Shown: positions 36,701-48,130 of the stretch, one piece after another
How the letters are laid out: each line of letters starts with the position of its first letter
Numbering within the stretch: the stretch's first letter is position 1
Assembly: GCA_965153455.1 (NCBI GenBank)
Contig: OZ234496.1
Location: 9,075,863 to 9,139,862, forward strand
DNA length: 64,000 nucleotides
Direction of reading: 5' to 3'
Origin: Sphagnum compactum
Taxonomy: Eukaryota > Bryophyta > Sphagnopsida > Sphagnales
Translations under genes and position numbers: made by a program
The notes under the pieces: model-generated
Told to the model about the DNA's origin: nothing
Database searches by the model: none
The model's input: the letters and a program-made list of their open reading frames with translations, nothing else

Positions 36701-36982
36701 AACCGCTACACACTGGCAAAACCCTAAAAACTCATGGTACAAAACCTCCTAAGCATTTTCTGGCAGCCCTCGTATCCCTTATAAGGAGACCCAAAGATGC
36801 ACAAAGGATCGACAAGTAGAGAAAAGGGAGACCTCTGCGACGGGGGGACAGTTAAGAGACAAAACATCCATTAACCCTAAAACCCCCTCCTCCCCAACTT
36901 CTCAGGAGCAACATACGTACACAGGACTACAGATGGAAACAAAATAAATTGTTAACAGAGCGAGAAAAGAGGAAGCTTACAT
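30786..36982 (-). CDS. MRD1: multiple RNA-binding-domain protein MRD1/RBM19 (pre-rRNA processing)
   Basis: Fifteen exons on the minus strand: ..36981, 36565-36455, 36069-35955, 35672-34702, 34584-34453, 34279-34187, 33881-33761, 33631-33308, 32956-32892, 32619-32460, 32253-32149, 31967-31863, 31747-31553, 31413-31279 and 30956-30786. All junctions are GT..AG and in frame, giving 934 residues (family 850-960). Five RRMs: about 2-78 (ICVKNLP...FGFVGF), 389-465 (LFVRNLP...GLAYILY), 584-655 (ILVKNLP...ALVEFLE), 699-785 (IFVKNLN...GFGFVEL) and 808-885 (IIVRNVA...GFAFVEF). Acidic stretches ([21 protein letters not shown]) lie between RRM1 and RRM2, as does the LWANDTT segment shared with RBM19. The C-terminus has a basic RRPSKKRK motif. 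The protein is a nucleolar U3/90S-associated factor needed for early 18S rRNA cleavage. The start codon is split: AT ends the leader exon (36982-36981) and G opens exon 2. Confidence 0.93.
36718..36726 (+). promoter_or_regulatory. telo-box in MRD1 intron 1
   Basis: AAACCCTAA at 36718-36726 and TAACCCTAA at 36872-36880 lie in the leader intron of the MRD1 gene. Such boxes are characteristic of plant ribosome-biogenesis genes, often near the promoter or in the leader intron. Function here is inference. Confidence 0.4.
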
Positions 36983-37560
36983 GACGATGGCGATGATGAA
37001 AAAGAAAGCAAAAGGCTCACATATTCTTTCCTCTCCACCGCAAGTCCTTCACAAATCCTTTGCCAAATTCACAAGAGTTTGAAGCACGGAGATGGTCTCA
37101 AACAAAAAACCATACCTAAGCCTCCAACAAAACCCGCCACGGTGTGAATACGGAAAAAACAAGACGTGAACCCTCCAGCGTAAATTTTGCCTATTAAACG
37201 AAGGCTGGCATCGGTAGTCCCTCCTTGTGTATAAAAAAGGCAGGGATGGAACCCATCCACAAGAAATACAAGGCAAATAAAAGCACTAGAGGGGAACCCA
37301 TCCGCGGACTGCGGACTTTATGCGCCCCAACCCCGCGCCCCGCCCCTCGAACTTCAGGGGCTTATTATGGGGCTTGTCCATTTGGGCAAACACTAAACAA
37401 TAGCAATGAATTAAATCTTGCGCGATTTGCGACGTGCCCTTATAGTCAGGGTTGCAGACCCTGACGACCGTTTATCAGGCCTGCCGTAGTTAACTGAATC
37501 CAATTGGAACCTCTCCCCCCCAGCCCTCAAAGCCCACCTGTCACTTCCTCTGAAAGTGTT
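36983..37560 (-). promoter_or_regulatory. MRD1 upstream region
   Basis: The leader exon on the minus strand probably starts within the first hundred bases of this stretch. Further away lies a GC-rich block (37290-37370: CCGCGG, GCGCCCC, CCGCCCC). No TATA box stands out. Confidence 0.3.
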
Positions 37561-37589
37561 TTTTTCTCCCAGCAAAAATCACTTGGCTC

Positions 37590-38000
37590 GGAATTGTTTG
37601 GCCTCAAATTTACTCTTGGCATCCAGACTTTGTATCACAGAAAAACTGATGGTAGATCTTGGGCATAAAAAGGCTGGTACTTGTGATGTAACTTTTGGAA
37701 CAAATGACAATAAGGTATTATCCTTAATTTTCTCTCAATGCCTCATCTTTTGAGGATCAACATGGTCCTCCTAACTAATGAGTGTTTTGTTTGTCATAGT
37801 TCTCACTATATACACTCATGGTTTTCAACAAATGGCAAAATGGAGTTCCTAGGCTTGGATTGTATCCACATAGAACAAGAGTGTGGATCTTCGGCAATGG
37901 TTGATAATGTTGAAGGCCGAATTCCAACACAACCTTCTTGGATGGAATCCTAATGTGTTTATTGTTGACGATGTTGATGAAGAGATAAACGCAATCAAGT
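37590..38000 (+). pseudogene. MULE/FAR1-type transposase remnant
   Basis: Fragments in more than one frame follow the order expected of the MULE transposase core: first VDLGHKKAGTCDVTFGTNDNK (37650-37710), later WLIMLKAEFQHNLLGWNPN and VFIVDDVDEEINAIK (37898-37999). The FIVDD segment corresponds to the conserved second acidic region of this family. Stops and frameshifts lie between the pieces, and the zinc-finger end is not seen. It may derive from a transposon or a domesticated FAR1-like gene. Confidence 0.5.
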
Positions 38001-39725
38001 AAGTATAACTCCTACATATCCTTAAGACGATTGCAAACAAGGGTGGATGCCCCTCCCCTTGGAAGGCAATATATGTACAAAAACAAACTCCCCTAGGGAA
38101 AGTAATTCTAAGTATTTATACATTGATGTGCTTAAGAATTCTCCAAAATATAATTCACCATCGTTTATGTTAAGGGAGTAGGCAAATTATGTAGTTTTTG
38201 GGCTTACAAACATTATGAATAGAAATAAGCCATTAGACATTTGAGGGGTTTGAATTTTGAATTCTTGTTGACTTTTGTTTTCTTGTTCATATTGATGGTG
38301 ACATGGGGACTGCCCAAGGGAAAAAGTTTTTGGAGTTTGAAGACATTTGTAGATACATTTTTGGAGTGAGAGTAGAGATGTAAGTACTTTGGAGAGGAAC
38401 TATAGATTCTAGTGATGAATACCATAGATTGGATTTGTTGTTTTGATTACATTTCCATAAAACATGGATTTTGATGTATTTTTGTTGAGTTTTCAATAAA
38501 TAGGGAGAATACAAACTTTTCCATTAATTTCCATTTTCAATTTGATGTGTGAATCATTTGTGGTCTTTAATTTTATGAATATGAATTGTAATTCTATTTG
38601 TAGTTTTTGACATTCTGTTTTGTATTACAGATTTTGGTTATCATAAATAATCATGAATTTGGTGTTTTGCTGAACTGCAGATGTATGTGTGTTTAAAATT
38701 AGTGTAGAGTTGTGAATGAGTGTATTTTTGTAGTGCAAAATTGTTGTTACAATAAGTGTGCAATGGTTCTCTAGAGGAATCAAATCCACATCTACCAGTT
38801 GGCGACCATTTTTTAGGGATTTTTTAAATTACAAAAATAAGAATTTTTTTCGCATTTTCCATTATTTGCACCATAAATGAAGGTGTTCAAAAGAATGGTT
38901 TAGTTCCAATTCAGATTTGGAAAGGGTATGTTAAAAGTACTAGAAGTTTAAGTGATCATAGCCGCGATGATTGCAAAGCGATCTACATATTCTGAAAAAG
39001 AAAGTATTATGAAATAAAATGCATTGGATGGTGATTCAAAGTTTACAACGACAATTGGATTTATAGGCAAATCGTTAAGGTCTTAAAGGAGAAACAAAAA
39101 ACAATCATGAAAATGGAAGGGAATATGCAAGGATTACACAAACCCCATATCGGAATTTAATGTTTGATAGGTGAGTTCTGAGAACAAAAAAAAAGATTTG
39201 CAGGATATAGGACGTTTCTACCACAAGAGGTGGTAAAGCGTGAAGTATGGACTAGTGGTCTTCAAAAAAGGCATAGTTATAGACGACGAGCTCCATGGAG
39301 AGAGATGTAGTCAAATACTCACCCAAATGAGTGGGTATAGTATATTTCTCAATTGCAATCTGTGGTTTAGTGTCGCAGAGATCAAAGACAAAATAAAGAC
39401 TTTTATAGTATTTGATCAGCCGTAGGAAATCTCAAGTCCAGAATCAGTGACTAACCAAAGAAGGGATATTATAAGAAGTATATAATCTAGGTTTGTGTAC
39501 CAGTCTACATTTCCAAATTATTATGAACTAATGGAAGACTAAGAGGTGGAAAAAAACACCAATATTAATGTGCTTGAAAAGATTGAAGAAAACTACTTAA
39601 AACCATTTGAATATGTAGAAGCATAGGTGAATGTGTTGAATAAAGTACCACAATCATATTCACATCAAAGAAATCTAGAGTAGGATCAAACAAGGTACAT
39701 CGCTAAAACCAAGGATCATGAATTT
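38001..39725. other. AT-rich intergenic stretch
   Basis: No gene supported. It may include the degraded 5' part of the retroelement that follows, but no LTR pair or primer-binding site was found here. Confidence 0.35.
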
Positions 39726-41195
39726 GTGGATTTGGAAACAACCAGATTACTTTCAAGAGTATGTGGATTTTGTGAAGAAGGACCTGCAATCATGGATTGC
39801 CTTTTTGTACCTTTTCACATCAAAACAGACATTGGTAAACATGTGGAACTACAAAATGTGGCAAAAACATTAATGGATCAACCACAGGAGCAAGAACCAA
39901 AAAAATTTATAGTTGAGAACAAATTGAAAGGCAAGGAATTGGGAAGCCAATTATGACCATAGAGTAGACAGATTAATCCATCCATTCAGTTCAAGAGCAA
40001 AGCGCCAGAGGTGTATTCACATACTCATTCTGCACCACATAGGATAACAATGGGTAACCAAAGAATGGGGAATCGTAAAACTCGAATCACCTCAGTTTCA
40101 CTAAGAGTGTTAAAAGTGGTAGTTATTGAAATCCGAAAACAACCTATTGGAATAGAGGTTATTTGACCATTTCATTCTATAATACGGACCACATGAATGG
40201 AAATTGTTGTTATACCCACCACATATTTGATCAAAAGTGCAGTAGTAATTGGATTTGCAGCTAACTTGGGTTGTGGATTGGGAGGGGTATTAACAAGAAG
40301 GAATTTGAGTAGAAGCTCAGAAATATCAGTAACAATTACTGGAGTTGTTGCGACACCACATATGGTGTTTACTAATCCATGACCACTCATGTGAATAAGA
40401 TTGCAAATCGACCACCAATGAACTCAATGGTTGTTGGAAGGTACGTAAGTATAAATGCTGGAAATCTAGAAAGACAATATTGAAAACCGTTTATCGTAAC
40501 TACAATAATCACTAATAACAAAAATGGTCATTCTATGAAGCCAAACAAGGTAACTGTTAAGTACCTTGATTTCAAAAAATATATTGATCCAAATGCTCAT
40601 GTCATAGTGTTCAATTTTATAGTGAAGGCAAATGTAAAAACCTCTGAAGAATATATCACCAATGCATTTAACTATATGCTAAAAGATACAACATCGGATT
40701 GGTGCCACAATTACATGTCAAAAAATTTTGACTGTACTTTTTTGGAGCTCACATAAGCATTTTGCGAATTTCATTGGAAGACTCAAAATGACGAAAAAAT
40801 TTACATCTAGAACTTAAGAATATGAAACAAAATCAAACTTAGAGGGTGGAGGTTTACTATGAGAGGTTTCAAAGTTAGCTCATGGTTTACAAATACCAAC
40901 CACAAACAGTTTCTTGACTATTGTGTTTAGGGCAATTATACTTCAGAATTGCGATTGCAGGGATGAAATGGTCAACAGTACAACAATATAAAAAGGTAAC
41001 GATGTTATGTGAAGAAATAATGACTACTGCAGAAGCAAAGAATGCACTTTCAATACCACAAAATATTAAACAAGTAGCACCACCAAAAACATAGAGTAAT
41101 ACAAGGAAGACTAACAAGTATTGCACAAATTGTGGAATGAATAATCACAATGTGGAAACATGCAGAAAGAAAAAGGCCATAGTGGTAGCCACATA
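39726..41195 (+). pseudogene. Ty3/gypsy-type gag remnant, copy 1
   Basis: A degraded polyprotein start. Pieces in order are CGFCEEGPAIMDC, a zinc-knuckle-like block whose histidine position now reads Pro (39770-39800); then VELQNVAKTLMDQPQEQEP; then a gag core (YLDFKKYIDPNAHV, YMLKDTTSDWCHNYM; 40535-40756); then a second CX2CX4HX4C knuckle, CTNCGMNNHNVETC, at 41122-41163. Several in-frame stops (for example after 40753) make it non-functional. No protease or reverse transcriptase was found downstream. Confidence 0.65.
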
Positions 41196-41990
41196 GGTAA
41201 CACCACAAAGTCAAAAACCATAGTATAACCTAGAATAACCAAAAATAACCATTAATAGCCACCAATAGCCTATGGCAATTTAGTCACCAATAACACCAAT
41301 AACATTAATAGCCATTAATAGCCTATGGTAATTTGGCTTAAAATAACCACCAATAGCCACAATTAACCATTAATAGCCACTAATATAATAATCATCGATA
41401 GAAGAACAACCAATAGCCACCAACAAAATAGCCACCAATAAAATAATCATCAATAGAAGAACAACCAATAGCCACCAATAGAATGACCACTAATAGAATA
41501 TCCATTAATAACCAATCATAGAATAACCAATAATAGCCACCAATAGAACAACCACAAATAGCCTATGGTAATATAATCTAGAATAATCAATAATAACATA
41601 AGGTGAAATAACCTTCAATAGCCAAAAGTACCAACAATAGGCTTACATAGTTGAAAATAACCTAAGATGAAATAACTTAGAATAACAAAAAAAATTCATA
41701 ATAACCATAAATAACCTAAAGTGAAATAGACTACACTAACAAAAAAATAACATAGAGTAGGCACAAATAATTTACAATAGGAAAAAATAGCCTAAGGTGA
41801 AATAACCTAAAAAAACCAAAAGTAACTTAGAATAACCAAAAGTAACTTAAGGTGAAATAACTAAAAATAGTAAAAAATAATTGAGAATAACCATAAATAG
41901 TCGTAAATAATGTAGGGTGAAATAACTTAGAACAATGAAAAGTAGCCTTATAATAGTTAAAAATAGCTTAACATAGGTAATATTATTATA
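41196..41990 (+). repeat. AATAGCCACCAATA minisatellite
   Basis: Words such as CCAATAGCCACCAATAG, ATTAATAGCC and AATAACCAATAATAGCC recur with irregular spacing of about 10-20 bases. Longer stretches are repeated, for example AGAAGAACAACCAATAGCC near 41400 and 41456, and AGCCTATGGTAAT at 41322 and 41560. Past 41600 the unit drifts to AATAACCTAAGGTGAAATAA. The array lies exactly between the two tail-to-tail gag remnants. Confidence 0.75.
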
Positions 41991-42242
41991 TTAGCAAAAA
42001 TCTTATTCATTTATAATTTTTTTTAATCAAAAGAATGGTCATTCAAATGTTATTAAATAATGATATTCAAAAAAAAATTATTCAAATGATTTTACACTTT
42101 CAAAAGGAACTAAATGTAATTATTTGCATTATTGAAAAAAAATTTAAATTAAACTTTAATCATTTCATTTGGATAAAACCTCAATAAGATATGAATTTTC
42201 AAAGTTTATGTTGAAGTATTTGATGAATAGAATGCAATGTAA
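41991..42242. other. AT-rich spacer
   Basis: Nothing recognisable. Confidence 0.35.
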
Positions 42243-42340
42243 CATACTATCACAACAAGTGTGATGGCTTGATGGTAGGGGTGTTTGCTTTCGTCCTAAA
42301 GGTCCAAGGATCAAACTTCACAAATGGTGTGTTTATGGTC
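42243..42340 (+). mobile_element. possible tRNA-derived SINE fragment
   Basis: An A-box-like TGGCTTGATGGTAG and, 35 bases later, a B-box-like GGATCAAACTT occur in the right order. The unit resembles the minus-strand copy at 47325-47405 (AGCTTGATGG). No TSD or tail could be fixed. Confidence 0.4.
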
Positions 42341-42779
42341 AATAGTGGTAAGTTGATTAAATATTTTCCTATGTAGTTCCTTAGAGTAGGTGCATATTTA
42401 GGTTGATTACATGGCCTATGTACCTAAGTAAGGTTTTTAACCTAACATAGGTAATGACATGTGTCAAAATTCATAGGTTGAAAATCATGAAATTATCAAC
42501 AATATTAAATACTAAATAATTTAAATTTAATTGATTTCCATGCTGCTTAGTTAATTAACTAGCAAGTGAAATAGCTTGGTAAATTTGTATTTCACTAGGT
42601 ACTACTAGACCAATTCATTGTCCATAGCAACTAGTTCCCGTTCACATGGGGGTCGACCAGTTTCGCCATGATAAAAATGTCCAAATCCATTCAAAATCTA
42701 ATGAAACCTAGAGTAAACTAAGACGCATTTTGGTGTAGTGTAGACATAGTATCTTTGAGGGTAAAACTAAACAAATTAA
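42341..42779. other. AT-rich spacer between gag remnants
   Basis: Sequence with AGGTTGATTACATGG and CCTAAGTAAGG words. No feature is supported. Confidence 0.3.
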
Positions 42780-43645
42780 CAATTCCTGCATCATCTATTT
42801 CACTATTTACTCTATGGCAGCTTCAAATACTCTAACATGAGCATCTGGGTCAGATTCCTTGACATATTTAGGATAATTAAGTGGCCGACAATAAAGTCTG
42901 CTTCATGGTAATGGTGGCCTGCTTAGATGCACCATTAGCAATCCAAAATATCCTGGAGGTTTTGGAGGTCCTAATGGATTTGAGTTGCCTCCTCCTTGAT
43001 CTAATGGTTGACTAGCAAAAATTTTGTTCACCTCTCTAGGAAAATCTTCATGCAAATTCACCAATTATGTTCCCCTTAGAGTGTGTGGTCTGGATTTGAT
43101 ATCGTTAGCAATAGTAACTGGTGCTAACACAAATGGAGCTTCAGTAATTGTAATTATAGATAGAGGCATTGCCACATAATACAATGGCACAAATCTTATT
43201 GGTTCCTTTCTGAAATTGAAGTTCTTGCATAGGTAATTCCAATATTGTTTTATTGTAACATACTTTATATAGGAGCTATAGAGATAGGTATTACATCTAC
43301 CTTAGTCTGAACTCTCATTTTTAATCTGTTATCTCTTTAGATTTGTTCTTTGAGTCTATCTGGAATTCTGACCCTCTCATGGTATAGATCTTCTGGTTCA
43401 ATAGGTCCATGATTTTTTACTCTTGAAGGTTCCTGATTTTGATTTTGGAAATGCTCAGCAAATCCTTGCCTCACATTATTTTCAATAAATGGACATTCAT
43501 TGATCTGATGTCCAATTTGATGGCAGTATGTGCCACGTGGAGAATTTGGGTCTTCGAATCTTGTTGACACTATGAATTCCTCTACTCCAATCCCTTGGAA
43601 CTCCATTATTAATGCTACCATTCTGCTAATTAACTGTGGGTTCAC
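42780..43645 (-). pseudogene. Ty3/gypsy-type gag remnant, copy 2 (opposite strand)
   Basis: Read on the minus strand from 43645. A knuckle-like block YCHQIGHQINECPF with only part of the CCHC pattern is followed by GFAEHFQNQNQEP and then PEDLYHERVRIPDRLKEQI. Lower down, at about 42905-42800, comes RPLNYPKYV.ESDPDAHVRVF, the same gag core as copy 1 (DFKKYIDPNAHVIVF). Frameshifts and stops separate the pieces. Both copies belong to one family and point toward each other, tail to tail. Confidence 0.6.
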
Positions 43646-44559
43646 TATACCTCACTTTTACAACCATAGGAACACCTTCTGCTATTCTTGGTTCTATTCT
43701 TGGTAAGACTATAATTTTTTATTTAGTTACAAGTATTGGTTCAACTCCTTTGGATATTCTGATACCTTGAGTTGCAACTTCTTGTTCAACAACATAATGA
43801 ATCGAAGGTTCAAAATTCTAAGTTATTTGTTCAAACTCTTCCTTCTCCTAGCCTTCTTGATAATAAGGAGGTGAAGCGGATCTATACCTTAGTACCACTT
43901 CTTCCCTTTCTAACCTATTGAGTATCTATTGTTCTTCTTGAATCAAAACATTAGAGTCATGTTGTTGCATCAGATTTGCTGATTCCAACACAATTCTTTG
44001 TCAAGGTTTAGATTCTTGATTCTTCCGTATAAACTCAATCGATGATTTTCATTTTCAATCTAACGCCCTTCTTTCCTGGAGTTTTGTTGTAGATTACTAA
44101 TGCGCTCCTGTCCTTCACCAATTTTATCTTCATAAGGAATAATCAATGTTGTCTGTCCTATAGGTCTTTCTTCTGACCATGGATGTCTCTGTTTTATTCA
44201 AGAAACTCTTCTTGGTGTTTCAAACCGTGGATCTACCTAATCTACACTCAAACTGTTGTTAATGGTAGTGCCATTTTCCACTTGTTCATCTAATAGAATC
44301 CGATCTAATTGAGTCTTTAATTAGTTACAATTTTATTTTCCATTTCTTCACAAACTAATTCAAATTTGAACAAATTTTTGCATTAGAACAAAATCCTCAC
44401 AATTAGTTACTTTGTTTAGATATGTTTCCTGAACAAAAAATTATGATCAAGATTTGAAAAAAAATGCAGAAAACGAAATTGAAGTTCACTATTTATCTAT
44501 AGAATCAAAAATTTCAACAACAAGACATAAATAACATTCAAAAATTCACTTTGAATTTA

Positions 44560-44578
44560 GACCCTGGGATGGTCGCCA
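44560..44578 (-). other. candidate primer-binding site of gag copy 2
   Basis: On the minus strand this reads TGGCGACCATCCCAGGGTC, beginning with TGG as primer-binding sites complementary to a tRNA 3' end do. It lies upstream of the minus-strand gag remnant and just inside a possible LTR end (plus-strand TGTAGAATC at 44588, that is GATTCTACA on the minus strand). The matching tRNA was not identified. Confidence 0.4.
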
Positions 44579-44587
44579 AATGGTAAA

Positions 44588-46570
44588 TGTAGAATCTTTA
44601 ATCTTATATTCTAGTTAAAATTTGGATTGAAATACAATAAAACTTAATACTAACACAATCTGCTCATTCAAATATACTTAGAACTAGTTTCAAAATTAAA
44701 GTCCAGTAATGAAAGTATGATAAAAAAACATCAAAATAACAACTCTGACTATGAAAACAAAGCTTTTCCATAGATCAAAACATATTTTTCTCATACTCCA
44801 TTAAAGTTCCAAGTTCTAGAATGATACAATGGTCTCTAATGTCTTTTTCTTCTCTAATAAATATACCTAAAAAAGAAGTAGTCTTATGTTCTATTCGAAT
44901 TCAAATGGTGATAAAAACTATGTAATCTAGCTAATAATTCCTAAAACAATAACTAAATAAATAGAAATATACTAACTAATAATTACCGCAAGTAACTATT
45001 CCCTTAACAATAAGCATTCTTAAGTTTTTAAAAGAAAACTAGGATAATTATGTCACATCTATTTGCATCTAATCACATCATAGTCACATTTAATCGCACA
45101 AACTTGAAATGGTTACAAATTTAAAATATTTCGTAATGATGCTACTTAGGTTGACTTGGCAAAAAACTTAAAATTAAGAACCTAGGCAAGCTTACCTAGG
45201 TTAACCTATTAGTCGGGTAACCTATTCTAGGTATATTTAAACATATTAGATGTAGTAAATTTCTTATGTTTAGTTAAGTAACTTATAAAGTAGCTTATAT
45301 TACAAAGTAAATTTTATTAAGTAGCCTACATACATAGGTTAATTTAATAAGGTATGTTAACCTAAGCTAGTGTGTTAAGTAATTAAAAAGTCAAGGAGGG
45401 TGCAATCACATTAACGCGTACACAAGCAGTTATAACCAGTGCTTGACTTTATGTATTTAACATTTTAGAAAAAAATAAAGAACTTCAAATGGAATTTCTT
45501 TCACATAATGTTATTTTCAATACATTGTTGTATAAATTTTAAAAGTTTGAAATCAATTTAATGAATGAAAAATACCCAAAAATATTTTGAAAGCATTGTA
45601 ACCAGTGTTTTTAAACAGTAAAAGGACTTGTAAATGGATTTGAATTTTTTTTGACAATGACATATTTAAAGCAAATTTTTGATGTAAATCATAACATAAT
45701 AGTGTGAATTTTTTCAAAAAAAATTTAAAATATTTTTTAAAAGACTTTTGTTCAAAATATTCCAAGAATATTTTGGAATAAACACCTAATATGCAATCAC
45801 CCAAGGGGGCGGGTGTGGTTCATGATATCTCGTTTGCACCCAGGAGTTGTATCACCTTTTTCAAAATGATTATTAATATTGTAGTCATAATCATAAGTTA
45901 ATAATATATTGTTTAGTATACATACACATGCATGTGAATTCATGATTTCAAAAACTTCATGGGACATAAAAAATTATGGCATGCCATGACAAATATTGGT
46001 GCCATAAATACAAGACACACAAAAACTTATGGTGTCACAAAAAATCATGGATTGCCATGAAAATTGGTGACACTTTGTTCCCAAATGGCATGCCATGTCA
46101 TCATCACATGGAAGACATAGTCGTTATTAATAATAAAGGACAACAATATTTTCAACTAATTAATAAATGAAATTAATTCATCAAATCAATGACATGAATC
46201 ATGATGTGAAGTTAGTGTCACAAATCATGAGGTGTTGCAACTACTAATCAACCTCGTTGCCATGTGGCATGCCATGTCAACATCACATGACCATAAGTTG
46301 TTCTGATTCACAAAAAGTTGCAAGAATCAATGAAATTTTATTATTACCTAATTTTTGATGATTAAAAATACATTAAAAGTACATTCTTGAAATTTTGATA
46401 TTTGTTTAAAAACCATCAAGTCATGATATCAACTATAATCGTAAAACCATAATGCCACATGGCACCACAATGTCCTTTACAATTATGCAGTCATTAACAT
46501 GAACTTGTAATTACAATTGTAGTAAAAAAAGACAATAGTCGTTTTATTAATTGGTTGTAAAACCCAAAAT
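44588..46570. other. AT-rich stretch, possibly including an LTR remnant
   Basis: If 44560-44578 is a primer-binding site, the 5' LTR of copy 2 should start at about 44588 and extend right, but no second LTR is available to fix its length. Beyond 45800 the words GCCATGTGGCATGCC and ATGCCACATGGCACC recur (46080, 46258, 46448). Otherwise nothing. Confidence 0.3.
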
Positions 46571-46850
46571 GTGTTGTTGTGACAACTTTCAACTCTTGGT
46601 GTTCAACTGTTGTTATTCCTTTTTTTGGTGTTTAGTTATGTTCGACCTCCTCCTAATGTTTAACTGATATTAGTCTTCCTTTTCGTGTTTAGTTGTTGTT
46701 CAAACTCCACCTCTTGGTGTGTAGCAATTACAACTTCCAATTCCTGGTGTTTAACTATTGTCCGACTTCCTTTTCTTGGTGTTTAGTTATTGTTTAACTA
46801 TTGTTGTTCCTTTTCTTAATGTTTAATTGATGTTCACAATAACTCTTCCT
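46571..46850 (+). repeat. degenerate ~45-bp tandem array
   Basis: Six or seven units of roughly 40-50 bp share TTGGTGTTTAGTTATTGTT, then CGACTTCC, then TTTTC. Clear starts are near 46594, 46629, 46689, 46757, 46777 and 46815. Confidence 0.6.
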
Positions 46851-47324
46851 CCTTATTGGTTGCCCTTCCCCCTCCCCCTTTCTCACGTGTTGATTATTTA
46901 GGAGGATGGTGTAGCCATTGTCAGAAATCATAATATTTTTGATTGGAAAAATCAATAAAAAAGACCCCCATTTTGGTCTTTTTACCCCCTTGTCCAATTT
47001 GACCAAAGTCCCACTTTGGACAAGTTGATTTTGATAATCTTTTTGACTTGTGCCTTTTAACCAAGGGGTCATGGGACATTTTGACTAGTCAAAATAAGCC
47101 AATATCAATTTGACCATTATTCAATTAAATTATTTATCTTTTGGTTTATTCCACGTGTCATCATTATTTACAGTTGGATTTATGCCACTTGTTATCATTA
47201 TATTACATCTTTGAAAGTGACATGGCATCGTATGTTGCAAAAGGTAGGTAGGTAGATACCTACTTCTACACTATCTTCAACCATACATCTACAATGTATA
47301 CATGACCACATACAAATTTCATAC

Positions 47325-47405
47325 AGACGATTTGCTCAAGTTTGAACCCAAGACCTCATGGAGGCATCCAAATGCTTGTGCCATCAAGCTACACTAGACC
47401 TTTTG
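47325..47405 (-). mobile_element. tRNA-derived SINE 5' region
   Basis: On the minus strand GTGTAGCTTGATGGCACAAGC (A-box region) is followed about 35 bases later by GGGTTCAAACTTGAG (B-box), the spacing expected of a tRNA-like SINE head. The body and tail to the left (lower coordinates) are not clearly bounded. Confidence 0.5.
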
Positions 47406-47639
47406 TTGGTAAATTTGTGTAACTTTTTGTTTTGTGTTCTTAACTACAAAGTTGTTAATAATCCCAAAGATGACATTTTTTTTTGTTTCAAATCTTGGTC
47501 AAATGAAGCAAATAAAAAAGACAACGTGGAAATTTTATTTAATAAAATCAATATACTTTATAAATGTTCAAATGAATTTTTTATAAAAAATTTGAAAAAT
47601 GTAAATTATGATTTAATTCAAACTCCATTTATTATGTGA

Positions 47640-48130
47640 TTAAACAAAACAAGGTAAGTAGATAGGGTAGGTAAGGTAGCGTAAAGTAAGTAGTGTGTTG
47701 AGGTAAGTAAGTAGCTAATTAGCTAGGGTAAGTATAGTAGGTAATTATGTAGCTAGGTATAGGTAGGTAGGTAGGTTGTTAGGGTATGTAGGTAGGTAGG
47801 GAGGGAGGTTGTTAAGGTAACTAAGTAACTATAGGTAGGTAGGTAGGTTGGCTAATTGTTATTTGGCATGTATGTTTTAGGTAAGTAGGTAGGTTGATGG
47901 GGTAGGTATATTTGACCTACCTAACTAGATTAAAGCTAGGCCTTTAGGCAATTATGTACCTTGTTAGGCTTAATTTGGCTACCTAGTTTAACCTATTAAG
48001 TTAAATAGGTAATAGGTACCTAGGTCTTATCAAGAAATTATTAATTATGTGTAGTAGGTAACCTAGGCCTAACTAGTAAAATAGTTAGGTATGATAGGTA
48101 CATAGGTAGCCTTGACCTAGGCTTGCTTAA
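47640..48130 (+). repeat. TAGG/GGTA-rich low-complexity tract
   Basis: Imperfect runs of GTAGGTAGGTAGG and TAAGTAAGTAG dominate 47645-47925. CCTAGGTTACC-like, partly palindromic words follow to 48130. It resembles a decayed tetranucleotide satellite. Confidence 0.6.

Noticed and set aside
41196-41990. CRISPR-like array
   Set aside because: The repeat units are short, irregular and without unique spacers of constant length. This is a eukaryotic minisatellite.
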